This document shows, one piece after another, positions 26,790 to 36,922 of a stretch of DNA of 64,000 bases. The translations under genes were made by a program, and so were the position numbers. Source of the DNA: Mesorhizobium sp. DCY119 (GTDB taxonomy: Bacteria; Pseudomonadota; Alphaproteobacteria; Rhizobiales; Rhizobiaceae); the NCBI RefSeq assembly GCF_003590645.1, contig NZ_CP031834.1:4402501-4466500 (forward strand), given 5' to 3'. The notes under the pieces were generated by a model, which did not search any database, was not told where the DNA came from, and saw nothing but the letters and a program-made list of their open reading frames with translations. Position 1 is the first letter of the stretch. Each line of letters opens with the position of its first letter.

Positions 26790-27953
26790 ATGACGAAAGT
26801 CGTCGTCATCTGCAACGACCAGGAATATTTCCTGCGCCACCGGCTCGCCGTCGTCGAGAAGCTCGTGCAGGCAGGCGCAGAGGTGACCGTCGTCACCGGC
26901 GGGCAGGAAAAGCCCTTGCGCAAGCCGGAAGGCTGGACCTTCGTTCATATGCCGATCGAACGTTTCTCGTTTCGGCCGCTCGGCGATCTGGCGATCGTCG
27001 CGCGCTCAGCACGGCTGATTGCAGCTATGAACCCCGACGCCGTGCATCTGATAACGCTCAAGCCGGCTGTCTTTTCGGGATTTGCCGCCATTCTGGCACG
27101 GCTGGCGGGTAGAGGCCCGCGCCGCATACTCGTCACCATCCCCGGCCTCGGCCGCCTGATGTCGCCGGGGGCGGCGTCGAATGGCACCGCTTCCGCAGCA
27201 CGCTCCATCGTGCGGCGGGCGATACGTTTCCTGTCGGATCGGCGCGGCGTCTATTTCACTTTCGAGACCTCGCACGACCGCAATCTCTGGCTCTCGGACG
27301 GTCTGATCCGCAACGACAATTCCACAGTCATCAACGGCGCCGGGGTCAACCCGGACATATTTTATCCGGTCGCCGGGAAAGCCGCTCGCCCCGGCATCAA
27401 GGTGCTGTTTGCGTCGCGGCTTTTGAAGGCGAAGGGGCTCGACGCCTTCATCGATGCGGCCAAGCAATACGCAAATCGCGCGGATATCGAGTTCATCGTG
27501 GCCGGCATGATCGAGCCCCACGATCCCGACGGCTATTCCCCTGAAGAACTGCGCAAGGAGCCCGCCATTTCCTTCCTCGGCGAGGTGACGGACATGCCCG
27601 CCCTGCTGCGCGACGTCGATCTTGTCTGCCTGCCGACGCGCTACGGCGAAGGCATCCCGCGCATCCTCATCGAAGCGGCAGCAAGCGGTATCGCCTGCCT
27701 GGCGACCGATCTCGAAGGCTGCAAGGAAATCGTCGAGGACGGCGTTTCGGGCACGCTCATCCCGGCATCTGAACCGGAAGCGCTCGACAAGAACATCAGC
27801 AACGCCGTCGACGCCTATCTGCAAAATCCTGAACTGCTGCGCACACAAGGTGCTGCCGGCTACCAGCGCTTCCTGTCAGGCGGCTTCAGCGAGGAAGCGG
27901 TCGTCAGCCACTTCATCGCATTGCTGACCGGGCCGGAGACCGACCGTATCTAG
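26790..27953 (+). CDS. Glycosyltransferase family 4
   Basis: A 387-residue GT-B enzyme. N-terminal VVVICNDQEYFLRHRLAVVEKL resembles WbnK/PglA-like transferases; the C-terminal donor domain contains KVLFASRLLKAKGLDAF and the nucleotide-sugar motif EGIPRILIEAAASGIACLATDLEGC. It should add one sugar to the lipid-linked glycan in the cytoplasm. Divergent from the QuiNAc set (174-base gap) and overlapping galE tail-to-tail by 4 bases. Confidence 0.88.
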   Translation: MTKVVVICNDQEYFLRHRLAVVEKLVQAGAEVTVVTGGQEKPLRKPEGWTFVHMPIERFSFRPLGDLAIVARSARLIAAMNPDAVHLITLKPAVFSGFAAILARLAGRGPRRILVTIPGLGRLMSPGAASNGTASAARSIVRRAIRFLSDRRGVYFTFETSHDRNLWLSDGLIRNDNSTVINGAGVNPDIFYPVAGKAARPGIKVLFASRLLKAKGLDAFIDAAKQYANRADIEFIVAGMIEPHDPDGYSPEELRKEPAISFLGEVTDMPALLRDVDLVCLPTRYGEGIPRILIEAAASGIACLATDLEGCKEIVEDGVSGTLIPASEPEALDKNISNAVDAYLQNPELLRTQGAAGYQRFLSGGFSEEAVVSHFIALLTGPETDRI

Positions 27954-28936
27954 GTATTACGCTTCTTCAGCATCTCTTCCCACTGGATGGCGTGGGAAAC
28001 GATGGTTTCGAGGTTGTCGTATTCGGGCTTCCATTGGAATTCCGACTTTGCCAGATCGGCATTGGCGACGATCGCCACCGCATCGCCCGGGCGCCGTTCG
28101 CGGGTGCGCACTTCGAAATCATGGCCGACGACGCGCTTGACCGCATCTATGACCTCGTGAACCGAATAGCCCTGGCCGTAACCGCAATTGGCGATGATGC
28201 TTTTGCCGCCGTCGCGCAGGCGCTTGAGCGCCAGGTAATGCGCGTTCGCCAGATCGCTGACATGGATGTAGTCGCGCACGCAGGTGCCGTCCGGCGTCGG
28301 ATAGTCGGTGCCGTAGACTTCCATGTAGTCGCGCTTGCCGGTCGCGGCTTCGGACGCGACCTTGATCAGGTGGGTAGCGCCCTTGGTCGACTGGCCCGTG
28401 CGCATCTTCGGGTCGGCGCCGGACACGTTGAAATAGCGCAGGATCGTATAATCGAGGTCATGTGCGGCGGCGGCATCGCGCAGCATCAGTTCCGTCATCA
28501 GCTTGGAGGTGCCGTATGGCGACTCAGGTGCCGCCGCCTCATTTTCGGCAACCGGAATGCGCTCCGGGCTGCCATAAACGGCAGCGGTCGACGAAAAGAT
28601 GAAATTCTTGACGCCCGAGCGCACGGCACTCTCGATCAGGTCGCGCGACTTGGCCGTGTTGTTGAGATAGTAGCCGAGCGGATCGGAAACCGATTCCGGC
28701 ACGATGATCGAGCCGGCGAAATGGATGACGGCATCGACCTTCTTGCGCTTCATCGTCGCTTCGATCAGCGCTTGGTCGGCAATGTCGCCGACAACCAGTT
28801 CGGCCTCTGCGGGCACGGCCCAATCGAAGCCGGTGCTCAGGCGATCGACGACGACGACCTCTTCGCCCTGGTCCAGCAGTTTCCAGACCATGTGGCTGCC
28901 GATATAACCGGCCCCGCCCGTCACCATCACCGCCAT
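27950..28936 (-). CDS. galE: UDP-glucose 4-epimerase
   Basis: A 328-residue extended SDR with MVTGGAGYIGSHM at the N-terminus, DRLSTG binding the adenosine ribose, NFIFSSTAAVYG and the catalytic SPYGTSKLM (Tyr-x3-Lys), and RYFNVSGADP and VRDYIHVSDLA typical of GalE. Interconverts UDP-glucose and UDP-galactose for exopolysaccharide and LPS. Length and motifs agree with rhizobial GalE/ExoB. Confidence 0.93.
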   Translation of the reverse strand: MAVMVTGGAGYIGSHMVWKLLDQGEEVVVVDRLSTGFDWAVPAEAELVVGDIADQALIEATMKRKKVDAVIHFAGSIIVPESVSDPLGYYLNNTAKSRDLIESAVRSGVKNFIFSSTAAVYGSPERIPVAENEAAAPESPYGTSKLMTELMLRDAAAAHDLDYTILRYFNVSGADPKMRTGQSTKGATHLIKVASEAATGKRDYMEVYGTDYPTPDGTCVRDYIHVSDLANAHYLALKRLRDGGKSIIANCGYGQGYSVHEVIDAVKRVVGHDFEVRTRERRPGDAVAIVANADLAKSEFQWKPEYDNLETIVSHAIQWEEMLKKRNT

Positions 28937-29056
28937 GCAATATCCTTTCCATTGTCATCGACAAATTTGCCGATCTGCGTTTTAGCGATTTTTCCCGTTT
29001 TTGCCAGAACAGGCCCGTTCACACTCGCAGACAGCGCCGACACACTTTAAGACACG

Positions 29057-29100
29057 CATCGGAACATTCCGAAAACCGGTATCCACTTTTCGGTCCGATG
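29057..29100. repeat. Two-stem palindromic intergenic element
   Basis: CATCGGA pairs with TCCGATG (outer stem) and CCGAAAA with TTTTCGG (inner stem) around CCGGTATCCAC. The core GAAAACCGGTATCCACTTTT resembles a short repeat I recall from many Rhizobiales intergenic regions. Between galE and the divergent glycosyltransferase; it may terminate or insulate transcription. Confidence 0.65.
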
Positions 29101-29155
29101 CTCTAGAAGTATCGATTATCCTAAAAGCCAAGTGCATCCGAACCCACCGCATTTC

Positions 29156-30040
29156 ATGACCGGAAAACCTGAAATCCCGATGACATTGATCATCCCGGTG
29201 CATGACCGCCAGGGCGCGCTCGACCGCGCGCTGCAAAGCGTGGCCGCACAAGAGGTTGTGCCGGCCGAGGTCATCGTGGTCGATGACGCTTCCGAAACAC
29301 CGATGCTCATCCGGCCTGAATTCACGCGCCAATTGCGGCTGCGCCTCATTCGGCATGACAAGAACAAGGGGGCGGCGGGCGCGCGCAACACGGGTTTGGC
29401 GGCCAGCACTACCGAATGGATAACCTTTCTCGACAGCGATGACGCTCTTCTGCCCGACACGCTCGGCCGCCGCTGGGCGCTCGTGCAGGAAGACCAGCAG
29501 CAGCGCCCGAACGACACAGCCATCTATGGCTGCGGCTGGATCGACTGCGATGAAGACGGCAAATCGCTGGGTATCAGGCGGCCAAGACCGTCGCATGACC
29601 CGCTGGATTTCGCCGCCGGCTGCTGGTTCTCGCCGGGTTCCTGTATCATCCTGAACGGCAGGTGGGCCGTTGAAGCGGCCGGGGGACAGGACGAAACCTT
29701 GCGGCGGTTCGAGGACTGCGACTGGTTCCTGGCACTCGCGCTTAAGGGGTTTTTCCTGCAGGTTCTTCCCGTTATCGGCGCGAACATCGAGCGCAAGCGC
29801 CAGCAAAATCCCCACCGCATAGAACAGGCAGCTGGCGCCCTCTGCCGCAAATGGGCCGAAAAAGGGCTCGACCGGCTTTTGATGTCGCGCTTGCGAAGCT
29901 ATATGAGCCTGGAAACTGCGGCGGCACATTTTTTTGCCGGTTCGCGGGTCAAAGCCCTGCTTTGGCTCGCCCGCTCACTTATTGAATGCCCGCGTTTTTC
30001 GCTTCAACTTTCCCCGGGATGGGATAGGGAGAAAGTTTAA
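29156..30040 (+). CDS. Glycosyltransferase family 2
   Basis: A 294-residue GT-A enzyme: [19 protein letters not shown], the [11 protein letters not shown] nucleotide motif, [11 protein letters not shown] and the metal-binding [12 protein letters not shown] are all present. Adds a sugar from a UDP/GDP donor to a surface glycan. ATG 29156 or ATG 29180 are both possible; a GTG at 29132 is also in frame. Lies in the same direction as fcl (62-base gap). Confidence 0.85.
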   Translation: MTGKPEIPMTLIIPVHDRQGALDRALQSVAAQEVVPAEVIVVDDASETPMLIRPEFTRQLRLRLIRHDKNKGAAGARNTGLAASTTEWITFLDSDDALLPDTLGRRWALVQEDQQQRPNDTAIYGCGWIDCDEDGKSLGIRRPRPSHDPLDFAAGCWFSPGSCIILNGRWAVEAAGGQDETLRRFEDCDWFLALALKGFFLQVLPVIGANIERKRQQNPHRIEQAAGALCRKWAEKGLDRLLMSRLRSYMSLETAAAHFFAGSRVKALLWLARSLIECPRFSLQLSPGWDREKV

Positions 30041-30102
30041 AGCCGGCGAGAGACGGAATAGGGTTTCCGATGCGACGGATACCCGACATGATAGGATTGA
30101 CC

Positions 30103-31071
30103 ATGACCGATCTTTATTCCCTGAAAAACAAGCGCGTCTTCGTCGCGGGCCATCGCGGCATGGTCGGATCGGCAATCGTGCGCAGGCTGAAGGACGAGGA
30201 TTGCGAGATCCTCACGGCAAGCCGCTCGGAGCTCGATTTGCGGGACCAGTCCGGCGTGCGGCGCTGGATCGCCGAACGCAAGCCCGATGCCGTGGTCCTG
30301 GCCGCTGCGAAAGTCGGAGGCATTCTCGCCAACGACACCTATCCCGCCGATTTCCTCTACGAAAATCTGGTCATCGAGACGAATGTCATTGAAGCTTCTT
30401 TCCGCAGCGAGGTCGGCAAGCTGATCTTCCTCGGCTCGTCCTGCATCTATCCGAAATTCGCGCCGCAGCCGATCCCGGAAGACGCGCTGCTGACCGGACC
30501 GCTCGAGGAGACCAACGAATGGTATGCCATCGCCAAGATCGCCGGCCTTAAGCTCTGCCAGGCCTATCGCCGCCAGCATGGTGTCGATTACATCTCGGCG
30601 ATGCCGACAAACCTCTACGGCCCCGGCGATAATTTCGACCTGGAAAAGAGCCACGTCATCCCGGCTCTGATGCGCAAGGCGCATGAAGCGAAGCTTGCAG
30701 GCGAAAAGCAGCTGACGATCTGGGGCTCGGGAACGCCGAAGCGCGAATTCCTCCATGTCGATGACGCCGCCGACGCCATGGTTTCCCTGCTCAAGACCTA
30801 TTCCGGCGACGGTCATGTGAATGTCGGTTCGGGCGAAGACATCACCATCCTCGAGCTTGCCAAGCTGGTGGCCTCCATCGTCGGTTTCGAGGGCGAAATC
30901 CGCAACGACCCGACCAAGCCGGATGGCACGCCACGCAAGCTGATGGACGTTTCGCGCCTGTTCGAGACGGGCTGGCGGCCGAAATACGACCTCAAAACCG
31001 GCCTGGAAGACGCCTATGCGTGGTTCCGCGAACATGTCGAGAAGGGCGAAGCGCGGCTCAACGTCGCCTGA
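30103..31071 (+). CDS. fcl: GDP-L-fucose synthase
   Basis: A 322-residue extended [21 protein letters not shown] is the distinctive Fcl nucleotide motif; [22 protein letters not shown] and [17 protein letters not shown] (Tyr-x3-Lys) and [10 protein letters not shown] follow. It epimerises and reduces GDP-4-keto-6-deoxymannose to GDP-L-fucose. ATG 30103 preceded by AGGATTG. Its usual partner gmd is not in the window although manB and manC are close. Rhizobial relatives are called nolK when in nod loci. Confidence 0.93.
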   Translation: MTDLYSLKNKRVFVAGHRGMVGSAIVRRLKDEDCEILTASRSELDLRDQSGVRRWIAERKPDAVVLAAAKVGGILANDTYPADFLYENLVIETNVIEASFRSEVGKLIFLGSSCIYPKFAPQPIPEDALLTGPLEETNEWYAIAKIAGLKLCQAYRRQHGVDYISAMPTNLYGPGDNFDLEKSHVIPALMRKAHEAKLAGEKQLTIWGSGTPKREFLHVDDAADAMVSLLKTYSGDGHVNVGSGEDITILELAKLVASIVGFEGEIRNDPTKPDGTPRKLMDVSRLFETGWRPKYDLKTGLEDAYAWFREHVEKGEARLNVA

Positions 31072-31093
31072 GCCGCCCACTCGCTAGAGCGGT

Positions 31094-32452
31094 TCAGCCC
31101 GCCCGGATCAGATCCGAAAGCTCTGACACCTTCTTTGCCAAAAGGGCGGTGTCGGCGCGGGTCTCGACATTGAGCCGCAGCAGCGGCTCGGTGTTGGACG
31201 CTCTCAGATTGAAGCGCCAGTCGTCGAACGCCATGCTCAGGCCATCGATGGATTCGACCAGCGGATTCTGAGGCAGGAAACGCTCGGCGATCTTTTCCTG
31301 CGACAGTTTCGCGTCGGCCACCGTGAAGTTGATCTCGCCCGAACAGGGAAATGCGGCAATGCGCTGCTCGACCAGTTCGGCAAGCGTGGCACCGCTGGTC
31401 GAAAGCTCGACGACGATCGCCAGCCAGGCCAGCATGCCGGAATCGCAGTAGGCGAAATCACGGAAATAGTGGTGCGCGCTCATCTCGCCGCCATAGACGG
31501 CGTTTTCCTGACGCATCATGTGCTTGAAGAAAGCGTGGCCCGTCGGGCAGGTCTTGGCCACGCCACCCGCCGCCGTCACCACGTCAATGGTGTTCCATGT
31601 CAGGCGCGGATCATAAAGGATCGTCGAGCCGGGAGCCCAGCGCAGCATCGTCTGCGCGATCAGCCCGACCAGATAATAGCCCTCGATGAAGCGGCCATTG
31701 TGATCGTAGAGGAAGCAGCGGTCGAAATCGCCATCCCAGGCAATGCCGAGATCGGCGCCATGGTCGATGACCGCCTGGCTGGCGCGCGTGCGCTTTTCCG
31801 GCAGCAGCGGGTTTGGAATGCCGTTGGGCAGCGTCGGATCGGGCTCGTGGTCGATCTTGATGAACTCGAATGGCAGATGCTTTTCCAGGAGATCAATGAT
31901 CGGGCCGGCGCAACCATTGCCGGCGTGGCAGACGATCTTCATCGGCTTCAGCTTCACGCCTTTGACCTGCTGCAACAGCCGCTCGATATAGGCATTGCGA
32001 TCGAGCAGAGGCTTCAGCGCTCCACGCGAGCCGTAATCTGAAACAGCCGGAATGACCGTGTTCGACAGAACGAGCTTTTCGATGTCATTCAGCGCATTTT
32101 CCCGCGTTGCAGCGGTCGCGCCTTCCAGCACCATCTTGAAGCCGTTGTAGTTTTCCGGATTATGGCTGGCCGTGACCATGATGCCGGCGTCGGCGCCCGA
32201 GTGCTCGGTGTGAAAATACACCTCTTCCGTGCCGCATTGCCCGACCGGCAGGACGCTCACGCCGCTGTCGAGCAGGCCCTGCGCGAGTGCTGCAGCAAAT
32301 GCCGGGCTGTCCTGGCGCATGTCGTGCCCGACGACCACGGCAGACGGGTTGCGCAGGCTGGCGACCGCCTGCCCAAAACGGTAGGCGAAGGGAGCGTTGA
32401 TCTCATCGGGAATTTGTCCGCGAACGTCATAAGCCTTGAAAGGTGATTTCAC
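31094..32452 (-). CDS. manB: Phosphomannomutase/phosphoglucomutase
   Basis: A 452-residue alpha-D-phosphohexomutase. N-terminal FKAYDVRGQIPDEIN, phosphoserine loop with Ser96 (TASHNPENYNG), metal loop DGDFDRCF, sugar-specificity loop GGEMSAHHYF and phosphate-binding RASNTEPLLR are intact. Supplies mannose-1-phosphate for GDP-mannose and GDP-fucose, perhaps also glucose-1-phosphate. Start is GTG 32452, with GGGGAG five bases upstream. Convergent with fcl. Confidence 0.92.
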   Translation of the reverse strand: MKSPFKAYDVRGQIPDEINAPFAYRFGQAVASLRNPSAVVVGHDMRQDSPAFAAALAQGLLDSGVSVLPVGQCGTEEVYFHTEHSGADAGIMVTASHNPENYNGFKMVLEGATAATRENALNDIEKLVLSNTVIPAVSDYGSRGALKPLLDRNAYIERLLQQVKGVKLKPMKIVCHAGNGCAGPIIDLLEKHLPFEFIKIDHEPDPTLPNGIPNPLLPEKRTRASQAVIDHGADLGIAWDGDFDRCFLYDHNGRFIEGYYLVGLIAQTMLRWAPGSTILYDPRLTWNTIDVVTAAGGVAKTCPTGHAFFKHMMRQENAVYGGEMSAHHYFRDFAYCDSGMLAWLAIVVELSTSGATLAELVEQRIAAFPCSGEINFTVADAKLSQEKIAERFLPQNPLVESIDGLSMAFDDWRFNLRASNTEPLLRLNVETRADTALLAKKVSELSDLIRAG

Positions 32453-32639
32453 GTGGTCTCCCCGACTATCCTTCGCATAACGGCCAAATGCGGCCGGCCA
32501 GCCGTGTTAGAAAGGAAGCAGGCTTGATGCAACCAGTAATCATGTCTACTGGCTTTGTCGGCCGCATGACTTTGCATAACCTGGCCAACCGAAATGTGAT
32601 TGTTGCCTTCCCGCGGGGCTCCGGTCGCGCCCTTTCACT

Positions 32640-32660
32640 TTCCGCCTGTTGAAGGCGGAA
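32640..32660. promoter_or_regulatory. Leader hairpin before glycosyltransferase gene
   Basis: TTCCGCC and GGCGGAA pair perfectly around a 7-base loop, 13 bases before the ATG at 32674. It lacks a T-run; it may modulate translation or be a weak operator. Confidence 0.35.
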
Positions 32661-32673
32661 CTCGGAACTCTCG

Positions 32674-33564
32674 ATGGAGGCTTCGATCCTCAGCATTGTC
32701 ATGCCCTGCCTGAATGGCATGCCGCACATTCGCGATGCGATCGAGTCGGTGAAGTCGGCCATCCCCACCGGAAATGTCGAGATCGTCGTGGCCGATGGCG
32801 GCTCCACAGACGGAACCCTGGAATTTCTGCGCAATGCACCGGTCACGCTGATCGAAGGGCCGGACCGGTCGCTCTATGAGGGCCTGAACAAGGCGATTGC
32901 CAGCGCGCGGGGCGAATATCTCGTCTGGCTTAACTCCGACGATCTCCTTCTGGGCGGCATGACCGAGCTTTGGCGCAAGACACAGGAAAGCCTTGCCGAC
33001 ATCGGTACAGGAGAGGCCGAGATCGCGGTCGACGGCAAGCCGAACTGGAAGAGCGATCATCACGCCCGCGAGATGAGCACCGCATCGCTGCTGTTTGCCG
33101 TGCCAACCATCAACAGCCGGATCATCAGCACCGGACTTCTGCGCGAAGCCGGGCCGTTTCGCTGCGATATCGGCCTGGGCGCCGACCGCGACATGATGCT
33201 GAAGCTGTTTGGCCTGTCGCGGAAGCGGATATTCCTGAATTCGGCCGTCTATCGCTACAATTCGCACAGCGGATCAAGAACGATGGGAGCGACATGGAAG
33301 TCCTATCGGGATGTCCACGACGCCAATCTGCAGATGGTGCGGGTGCTGCACGAGGAGATGACCGGAAACGGCGACCGCGAGCTGATTGCGGCGTTCGAAC
33401 TGGTTTCGACGATTGCCCGCGCCCGCGCCGAATTCTTCAATGGGGCGCCTGCAGCTTCACTTGGCAGCGTTCTCAGGGCTTTTCGCAATCACCCCTCGCC
33501 TCGCACATGGCTCAGAGGCAAATCATTCTATCTCGATAATCGGGGGCGCGGTTCCGGCTGGTAA
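32674..33564 (+). CDS. Glycosyltransferase family 2 (WcaA-like)
   Basis: A 296-residue GT-A enzyme with SIVMPCLNGMPHIRDAIESV, the VVADGGSTDGTLEFL donor motif and LVWLNSDDLLLGGM metal site. The middle section GLGADRDMMLKLFGLSRKRI is typical of small GT2 proteins in exopolysaccharide loci. First gene of a plus-strand pair with manC (107-base gap). The donor could be GDP-mannose or GDP-fucose by context only. Confidence 0.85.
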   Translation: MEASILSIVMPCLNGMPHIRDAIESVKSAIPTGNVEIVVADGGSTDGTLEFLRNAPVTLIEGPDRSLYEGLNKAIASARGEYLVWLNSDDLLLGGMTELWRKTQESLADIGTGEAEIAVDGKPNWKSDHHAREMSTASLLFAVPTINSRIISTGLLREAGPFRCDIGLGADRDMMLKLFGLSRKRIFLNSAVYRYNSHSGSRTMGATWKSYRDVHDANLQMVRVLHEEMTGNGDRELIAAFELVSTIARARAEFFNGAPAASLGSVLRAFRNHPSPRTWLRGKSFYLDNRGRGSGW

Positions 33565-33671
33565 AGCGGGCAACTTCGCCCACAGCAAACGGGAATCAGA
33601 TTTGCCATCACCAACGCGTCCAGTATAGGTGAGCCCGCAAGACTTCGGCCGGTAAGGAGAAATAGCAGTTC

Positions 33672-35075
33672 ATGTTTTTGCCAGTAATCATGGCCGGCGG
33701 TTCCGGCTCGAGACTTTGGCCACTGTCGCGTCACCTCTATCCCAAGCAGTTCCTTGCTCTTACCGGCGAACGGACGCTGCTGCAGGACACGGTGATCCGG
33801 CTTGAAGGCCTGGGCGCTGAGAGCCCGCTGCTCATATGCAACGAGGAGCATCGCTTTCTGGCCGCCGACCAGATGCGCGTGATCGACAAGGAGCAGGCCA
33901 CGATCCTGCTGGAGCCGGTGGGCCGCAATACGGCACCCGCGATAGCGCTTGCCGCATTGCTGGCGACGCGCCAGGGGCAGGACCCGCTTCTGCTGGTGCT
34001 GGCCGCCGACCACTTCATCCAGGATGTCGCGCGCTTTCAGGACGCCATCCGGGCGGCCGTGCCGCTGGCCGAACAAGGCAAGCTGGTGACTTTCGGCATC
34101 GTGCCCAGCCGTCCCGAGACCGGCTACGGCTACATCAAGCGCGGCGGCGAAATCGGCGCGGGCTTCGCCGTGAGCCGCTTCGAGGAGAAGCCCGACCGGG
34201 AAACCGCAGAGGGTTATCTGGCGACGGGCGAGTATTACTGGAACAGCGGTATCTTCATGTTCCGCGCCAGCCGGTATCTGGAGGAACTCAAGCGCCATAA
34301 TCCGGAAATGGTCGCGGCCTGCGATCGCGCGATATCGAACACGCAGACGGACATGCACTTCGTGCGCATCGACGCGGAAGCCTTCAAGGCATGCCCGGCC
34401 GACTCCATCGACTATGCCGTCATGGAGAAAACCTCGGATGCAGTCGTGGTGCCGCTTGATGCGCGCTGGAGCGATATCGGCTCCTGGTCGGCCCTGTGGG
34501 AAGTGCAGGCGCAGAATGCGGAAGGCAACGCATTCCGCGGCGACGTCATCTCCATCGGCAGCACGAACAATCTAGTCCACGCCGAGGGGCGCCTGGTTGC
34601 CGTGATCGGCGTCGAGGATCTTATCGTCGTCGAGACCAAGGACGCGGTGTTGATCGCCCACAAGGATCAGGTCCAGAAGGTCAAGGACGTGGTCGAGCAG
34701 ATCAAGTCCGACGGCCGTCACGAACATCTCAACCATCGCCAGGTCTATCGGCCATGGGGCCACTACGATTCGATCGATTTCGGCGAGCGCGACCAGGTCA
34801 AGCGCATCACGGTCAAGCCCGGCGCCAAGCTTTCGGTCCAGATGCACCACCACCGCGCCGAACACTGGATCGTCGTGCGGGGAACGGCCAAGGTCCACAA
34901 GGGCAAGGAGACGATCCTGCTCACGGAGAACCAGTCGACCTATATTCCTCTCGGCGAAATCCACGCTCTGGAAAATCCCGGCAAGATCGACCTCGAATTG
35001 ATCGAGGTGCAGTCGGGCTCCTATCTGGGTGAAGACGACATCGTCCGCTTCGAGGACAGATACGGCCGGTCGTAA
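33672..35075 (+). CDS. manC: Mannose-1-phosphate guanylyltransferase / mannose-6-phosphate isomerase
   Basis: A 467-residue bifunctional enzyme. Pyrophosphorylase signature [20 protein letters not shown] starts at residue 7; [28 protein letters not shown] and [10 protein letters not shown] line the GDP-mannose site. The C-terminal cupin half carries the isomerase motifs [13 protein letters not shown] and [15 protein letters not shown]. Produces GDP-mannose, feeding the fcl branch. A strong hairpin follows the stop. Confidence 0.95.
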   Translation: MFLPVIMAGGSGSRLWPLSRHLYPKQFLALTGERTLLQDTVIRLEGLGAESPLLICNEEHRFLAADQMRVIDKEQATILLEPVGRNTAPAIALAALLATRQGQDPLLLVLAADHFIQDVARFQDAIRAAVPLAEQGKLVTFGIVPSRPETGYGYIKRGGEIGAGFAVSRFEEKPDRETAEGYLATGEYYWNSGIFMFRASRYLEELKRHNPEMVAACDRAISNTQTDMHFVRIDAEAFKACPADSIDYAVMEKTSDAVVVPLDARWSDIGSWSALWEVQAQNAEGNAFRGDVISIGSTNNLVHAEGRLVAVIGVEDLIVVETKDAVLIAHKDQVQKVKDVVEQIKSDGRHEHLNHRQVYRPWGHYDSIDFGERDQVKRITVKPGAKLSVQMHHHRAEHWIVVRGTAKVHKGKETILLTENQSTYIPLGEIHALENPGKIDLELIEVQSGSYLGEDDIVRFEDRYGRS

Positions 35076-35104
35076 GCACCGGCCTGGCGAATGGGGGAAG
35101 AACA

Positions 35105-35264
35105 TTTCGAGCGAAAGCACTGCTGTCGCTCGAAACCAGCGCTTCCCACTTCGTCTGCATGCGCCTTTCACCCTGATTTTGTTGATTAATTACTTCCGTC
35201 ATCCAGCCTCGGCCAAGTGACCGTTTCCGTTGACGGAACAAAAACGGGGCGTCTTTTTCCCCGT
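35105..35264 (+). terminator. Hairpins downstream of manC
   Basis: TTTCGAGCGA (35105-35114) and TCGCTCGAAA (35126-35135) form a perfect 10-bp stem. Further on, TTCCGT-TG-ACGGAA (35225-35238) and ACGGGG/CCCCGT (35244-35249 with 35259-35264) followed by CTTTC form smaller stems. Together they probably end the manC transcript before the gene at 35314. Confidence 0.55.
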
Positions 35265-35313
35265 CTTTCGTGCACGGCCGATACTTCGGGTCTCAACAAT
35301 CGGGACCCTCGCC

Positions 35314-36678
35314 ATGGAAAGTCGCAATCTCAATCTTCCGCTTCTGATGCCATCCCAGGCGCAGAAGCACGTTACCCACAACGAGGCGCTGACCGCGCTC
35401 GACGCCATCGTGCAGCTGGCGGTCGCGGACCGGAACCGCACTTCACCGCCAGGCTCGCCGGCGGACGGTGCCCGCCACATCGTGGCATCCGGCGCTACGG
35501 GCGAGTGGGCCGGCCATGCCGGGCAGATCGCCTGCTTTCTCGACGGCGGCTGGCGGTTCTTCGTCCCGCGGGACGGCTGGCTGGCCTGGCTGACCGACGA
35601 GGCGAAGCTGATGGTGCGAAAGGGCGGGGCGTGGCAAAGCGTCGTCGAGAATTTCCTGTCGCTCGGCGTCAACGCGACGGCCGACACGACGAACCGGCTT
35701 GCAATCGCCAGCGCCGCATCGCTGTTCAGCCATGAGGGCAGCGACCACCAGCTCACGATCAACAAGGCCAATGCTGGCGCGCGTGCCACGCTGATGCTTC
35801 AGGCGGCCTATTCCGGCCGCGCCGAAATCGGCCTGATCGGCAACAACGACCTGCTGTTCAAGGTCAGTGCCGACGGAAGCACCTTCGTGGAAGCGGTCCG
35901 CATCAACAATGCGACGGGCGACACTTGCCTGCGCAGCCTGAATTCCGGCCCGCTGGGGGGATTGCGCAACGCCATCATCAACGGCCGCGGCACAATCAAT
36001 CAGCGCGGTTTTGCCGGCGGCGCGCTCACCGGCTATGGCTACGACCGCTGGAAAGCGGAAGGCACCGGCTGTTCGGTCACTGTCGCAGCCGGACGCTTTT
36101 CACTCATCGGGGCGATCAGCCAGACCATCGAGAAATCCGGCCTGCCCGGTTCGGTCGTTACGGTTTCGGTCGACTCGCCCAGCCGGAACCTGACCGTGAC
36201 GCTCGGCACGCAGACAGGCACCATCCCGTCCGGTACCGGCCGCCGCCACACCACCTTCACGCTCGGCAGTGGAGAGGCCGACGACCTGAAGCTCACCATC
36301 TCGGCGGGTCTGGAAACCACATTCGCCGACGTCCAGGTTGAACATGGGCCATGGCCGACGCCGTTCGAAACCCGCCCTGCGGCGCTGGAGGAAATGCTGT
36401 GCAGGCGCTATTTCGAGGTCGCTTACGCGCTCTTCAGCGGAGCGGTGGTCAGCGGCAGCGGCTTCCGTACAATCGCGCCCTACACCGTTGCGAAGCGGGT
36501 CGTGCCGACAACAACCATCCAGGAGATCGAATTGTCCTTGAACGCGCCCACAACGGTCTCCTCCTATACCTTCAGCGGCTTCGGCCGGATCACCGGCGCG
36601 CATGTATACTTCGTCTCCTCGGCAACGAGCGCCTCAGCAAATGTGCAATTGAAGATATTTGCCAGCGCCGAGTTCTGA
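35314..36678 (+). CDS. DUF2793 protein with tail-fibre-like C-terminus
   Basis: A 454-residue protein. Residues 1-110 (LNLPLLMPSQAQKHVTHNEAL, FLDGGWRFFVPRDGWLAW) match the DUF2793 domain found in phage and rhizobial surface proteins. The centre (LLFKVSADGSTFVEAVRINNATG) and the C-terminal part (NAIINGRGTINQRGFAGG, QVEHGPWPTPFETRP, LCRRYFE) look like phage tail-fibre or glycan-contacting modules. No signal peptide; it lies directly before a type I secretion pair, so export by that machine is conceivable but unproven. No other phage genes are adjacent. Confidence 0.75.
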   Translation: MESRNLNLPLLMPSQAQKHVTHNEALTALDAIVQLAVADRNRTSPPGSPADGARHIVASGATGEWAGHAGQIACFLDGGWRFFVPRDGWLAWLTDEAKLMVRKGGAWQSVVENFLSLGVNATADTTNRLAIASAASLFSHEGSDHQLTINKANAGARATLMLQAAYSGRAEIGLIGNNDLLFKVSADGSTFVEAVRINNATGDTCLRSLNSGPLGGLRNAIINGRGTINQRGFAGGALTGYGYDRWKAEGTGCSVTVAAGRFSLIGAISQTIEKSGLPGSVVTVSVDSPSRNLTVTLGTQTGTIPSGTGRRHTTFTLGSGEADDLKLTISAGLETTFADVQVEHGPWPTPFETRPAALEEMLCRRYFEVAYALFSGAVVSGSGFRTIAPYTVAKRVVPTTTIQEIELSLNAPTTVSSYTFSGFGRITGAHVYFVSSATSASANVQLKIFASAEF

Positions 36679-36716
36679 CCCAATCATCCGCTCACAAATC
36701 AACCGCCTGCGTGCGA

Positions 36717-36748
36717 CCGGACGCGGGCGGGACGATGGCTGCGTCCGG
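36717..36748 (+). terminator. Hairpin after the DUF2793 gene
   Basis: CCGGACGC (36717-36724) and GCGTCCGG (36741-36748) form a perfect 8-bp stem; the following bases CTACCATTGTTT contain only a short T-run. Likely 3' end of the DUF2793 transcript. Confidence 0.5.
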
Positions 36749-36922
36749 CTACCATTGTTTAGTAATGATGTCCTCAGGTGACAGTTGAAGTAATCTTTCT
36801 GTCAGCTAATTTCGATATGCGGCATCTTCTTTTGATTTCATACGGATCGTGTATTACTGCGACCAGCGGTAGAGTTCGGCGAACGGATCGCCTTTTTGGC
36901 AAGCATCTATCATCGGGGAACT

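Noticed and set aside
35314-36678. Second prophage around the DUF2793 gene
   Set aside because: No integrase, capsid, terminase or lysis gene nearby; flanks are host glycan and secretion genes.
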